Below are positions 62,529-64,000 of a stretch of DNA of 64,000 nucleotides, piece by piece. The notes beneath the pieces were generated by a model. The model was not told where the DNA came from, searched no databases, and saw only the letters and a program-made list of their open reading frames with translations. Position numbers and translations under genes: made by a program. The first letter of the stretch is position 1. Each line of letters starts with the position of its first letter. Source of the stretch: Shewanella sp. 1CM18E (GTDB lineage: Bacteria > Pseudomonadota > Gammaproteobacteria > Enterobacterales > Shewanellaceae). The stretch covers positions 1-64,000 of the forward strand of contig NZ_JALNTW010000012.1 in assembly GCF_023161665.1 (NCBI RefSeq), read 5' to 3'.

Positions 62529-63122
62529 TTAAGCTCGACAGCCTCGTAAGAAAATGCTGATAGCTTGCACTGAATATTGCTGGATCTCATTTTGAGAGGG
62601 AACCCCCAAGCCAAGTACCACATCTTGGTAATAATCACCACGTAGCAGGCCTATTAACTGGCTAGCCGCTTGATCTGGATTATCAATATTCAGCTTCCCA
62701 AGAGTGGTTTGTAACTTTAAGAAGTCACTCAACATTTGATAAAAACGGTGCGGCCCCCGTGATAAGAAAAAGTCCACCAGCTCTTTGTCACGACGCGATT
62801 CAGTGACAATTATTCGATAGATATCGATAATCGGTTGGGAGCACAAAGCCTTTAAATATTCATAACCAAACTGGTTAAGTTGCTCAGCTAAATCCGCCTT
62901 AGCATCAAATTGAAAAGCACTACCTACCTGCTCAGTACAGCGAGTCACTACCTGGATCAAAATCCCACGCTTACAGCCAAAATAACTGTAAAGGGTCTGT
63001 TTTGACCCACCACACACCTCAATAATTTGATCTAAACTCGTTTCGGCATAGCCCTGCTCAAAAAAAAGTTGCGTCGCGACATCGATAATTTTCTGTTGTT
63101 TCTTTAGCGTAGATGGGCGCAT
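62529..63122 (-). CDS. TetR/AcrR-family repressor of the efflux gene
   Basis: A 197-residue TetR-type regulator: HTH (about 27-50, LDQIIEVCGGSKQTLYSYFGCKRG) and a helical C-terminal domain similar to AcrR/YcdC-type regulators (AefR-like C-terminal pattern LGLLRGDYY). Divergent from the membrane-fusion gene with a perfect inverted repeat between them, so repression of that gene is likely. Not paralogous to the Cys-rich TetR pair. Confidence 0.88.
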   Translation of the reverse strand: MRPSTLKKQQKIIDVATQLFFEQGYAETSLDQIIEVCGGSKQTLYSYFGCKRGILIQVVTRCTEQVGSAFQFDAKADLAEQLNQFGYEYLKALCSQPIIDIYRIIVTESRRDKELVDFFLSRGPHRFYQMLSDFLKLQTTLGKLNIDNPDQAASQLIGLLRGDYYQDVVLGLGVPSQNEIQQYSVQAISIFLRGCRA

Positions 63123-63280
63123 TTAGGTACCTCTCCTGTATCGGCCTAATTAGAACAGGTCTGTGTTATTCATGCAATTTCAGCCAAGCGAGTAATAAGC
63201 GCGCTGAGCGTTTATTGGCGATCCCAAGCGATCTTTTTATCGCTTTGGTTAAAATTTAACTTGATCTAGTTATAACAAAT

Positions 63281-63315
63281 AACTTATCGTACCGTCCAGT
63301 ACAGTACGATAAGTT
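63281..63315. promoter_or_regulatory. TetR operator: AACTTATCGTAC-N11-GTACGATAAGTT
   Basis: A perfect 12-bp-arm inverted repeat with an 11-base spacer lies 10 bp upstream of the membrane-fusion gene ATG, where it would overlap the promoter or transcript start. TTGATC (about 63261) may be the -35 element of that promoter. Confidence 0.7.
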
Positions 63316-63325
63316 GTGAGATATT

Positions 63326-64000
63326 ATGAATTCCAAAGCAAAAGCCACAGTGATGACCCTTGCATTCGTTGCCATACTAGGCATGACGTTCAACACTTTT
63401 GTCACTAATGGAGATACCGAAAAAACCAATAACGCCTATATTCATGGCGAGATCACCCCGATCAGCGCCGAAGCGTCAGGCCGTATAACTAAGATATTGG
63501 TTACAGATAACCAAATAGTTAAAGCCGGCGAACTGTTGGCCGTCATCGATCCTCGGGATTATATTGCCCGTCTAGATCAAGCTAAGGCCACCTTAGCCAT
63601 GGTAACTGCATCGCTGGACAGCAATAAAAGCCGCGCCGTTTTACAGCACGTCAATATTGATGAAACAGCCGCGCATCTGGAGGTCGCCAAAGCAAGCTAT
63701 GACTTTGAGCAGAAAGAACTCATTCGCTATGCAAAATTGGTCAAAACCGATGCGGTCAGCAAGACTCAGCACGACGCACAAACCAATAAAACCCGCATTG
63801 CCAGTGCCAATTTGCAAGCAGCCAAGTTTAAGTTATCGGCTGCCAAGCAGCAGCTGATCAACCTAGAAACTGAGCGCACTCAAATACTGGCTCAGCAACA
63901 ACAAGCACAAGCCAGTTTGTTGCTCGCCGAGCTTGCATTACAAGATACTCAAATTTTGGCGCCTATCTCTGGCCGTATCGGTAACCGATCCCTGCAACTT
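63326..64000 (+). CDS. EmrA/HlyD-type membrane-fusion protein (partial, cut by window end)
   Basis: 225 codons of an open frame running to the window edge. One N-terminal TM segment (about 8-25), the biotinyl-lipoyl half-motif (NNAYIHGEITPISAEASGRI near 37, V-x-AGELLAVIDPRD near 66), a long alpha-hairpin coiled coil (about 80-205), and the return half-motif ILAPISGRIG. This is the periplasmic adaptor of an MFS or RND multidrug exporter. The inner-membrane pump gene is expected just to the right. Likely derepressed by the adjacent TetR regulator. Confidence 0.88.
   Translation, partial: MNSKAKATVMTLAFVAILGMTFNTFVTNGDTEKTNNAYIHGEITPISAEASGRITKILVTDNQIVKAGELLAVIDPRDYIARLDQAKATLAMVTASLDSNKSRAVLQHVNIDETAAHLEVAKASYDFEQKELIRYAKLVKTDAVSKTQHDAQTNKTRIASANLQAAKFKLSAAKQQLINLETERTQILAQQQQAQASLLLAELALQDTQILAPISGRIGNRSLQL

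Noticed and set aside
1..64000. CRISPR array, prophage or insertion sequence anywhere in the window
   Set aside because: No regularly spaced identical repeats with unique spacers, phage structural genes or transposase motifs were found on reading both strands.

Overview
The window is a chromosomal segment from a marine gammaproteobacterium, most likely Shewanella or a close relative. The signs are an E. coli-like gene neighbourhood (comM, yihG-type acyltransferases, dsbA, srkA, zapB, selO, ilvE), two split tetraheme flavocytochrome c modules, CRP-type promoter sites and many outer-membrane barrels. There is no prophage, transposase or CRISPR array. The left edge is the promoter and leader of an rRNA operon that runs leftward out of the window; the right edge cuts a membrane-fusion protein gene.

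Region 1 (1-12 kb): rrn P1 promoter, a DUF5666 lipoprotein divergent from a two-component pair, an array of five small hairpins, comM, a CSS-EAL phosphodiesterase, two tandem acyltransferases, a TonB_C-like lipoprotein and ilvE.

Region 2 (12-21.6 kb): an anaerobic respiration island. Two copies of [TetR regulator <-> Tat-exported FAD reductase + tetraheme cytochrome c] are followed by two outer-membrane porins and a periplasmic cupin whose metal-ligand spacing fits DMSP lyases. The second flavocytochrome operon and the cupin share a hyphenated palindrome (TTATTCG-N12-CGAATAA) followed by a CRP-like site. The flavoproteins keep the fumarate-reductase catalytic Arg and the carboxylate-binding His/Arg but lack the His that binds the second carboxylate. 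Together this suggests periplasmic DMSP cleavage to acrylate, with acrylate used as electron acceptor (ArdAB-like).

Region 3 (21.7-41 kb): a four-gene envelope operon (two barrels, a lipoprotein hydrolase, a DUF4056 lipoprotein), a lipase-like protein, a small barrel, an NhaC antiporter, then housekeeping genes zapB, dsbA, srkA, a DUF3630 gene and selO. After these come a PTS-EIIC/EAL fusion and a TonB-dependent receptor with a perfect 24-bp palindrome upstream.

Region 4 (41.6-61.4 kb): the most system-like part. A response regulator-PP2C phosphatase, a STAS protein and an RsbW-like kinase (a partner switch without a sigma factor) are interleaved with a sugar nucleotidyltransferase, a cellulose-synthase-like glycosyltransferase, four DUF3131 proteins, a second GT-A glycosyltransferase, a free Hpt protein and an outer-membrane barrel. 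Beyond lie a porin/periplasmic-binding-protein operon and a hybrid histidine kinase that lacks its own Hpt domain. I read this as an exopolysaccharide locus controlled by a phosphorelay (hybrid kinase -> Hpt -> REC-PP2C) feeding a partner switch.

Region 5 (61.5-64 kb): a 7TM protein and a TetR regulator divergent from an EmrA/HlyD-type efflux subunit, with a perfect 12-bp-arm operator between them.
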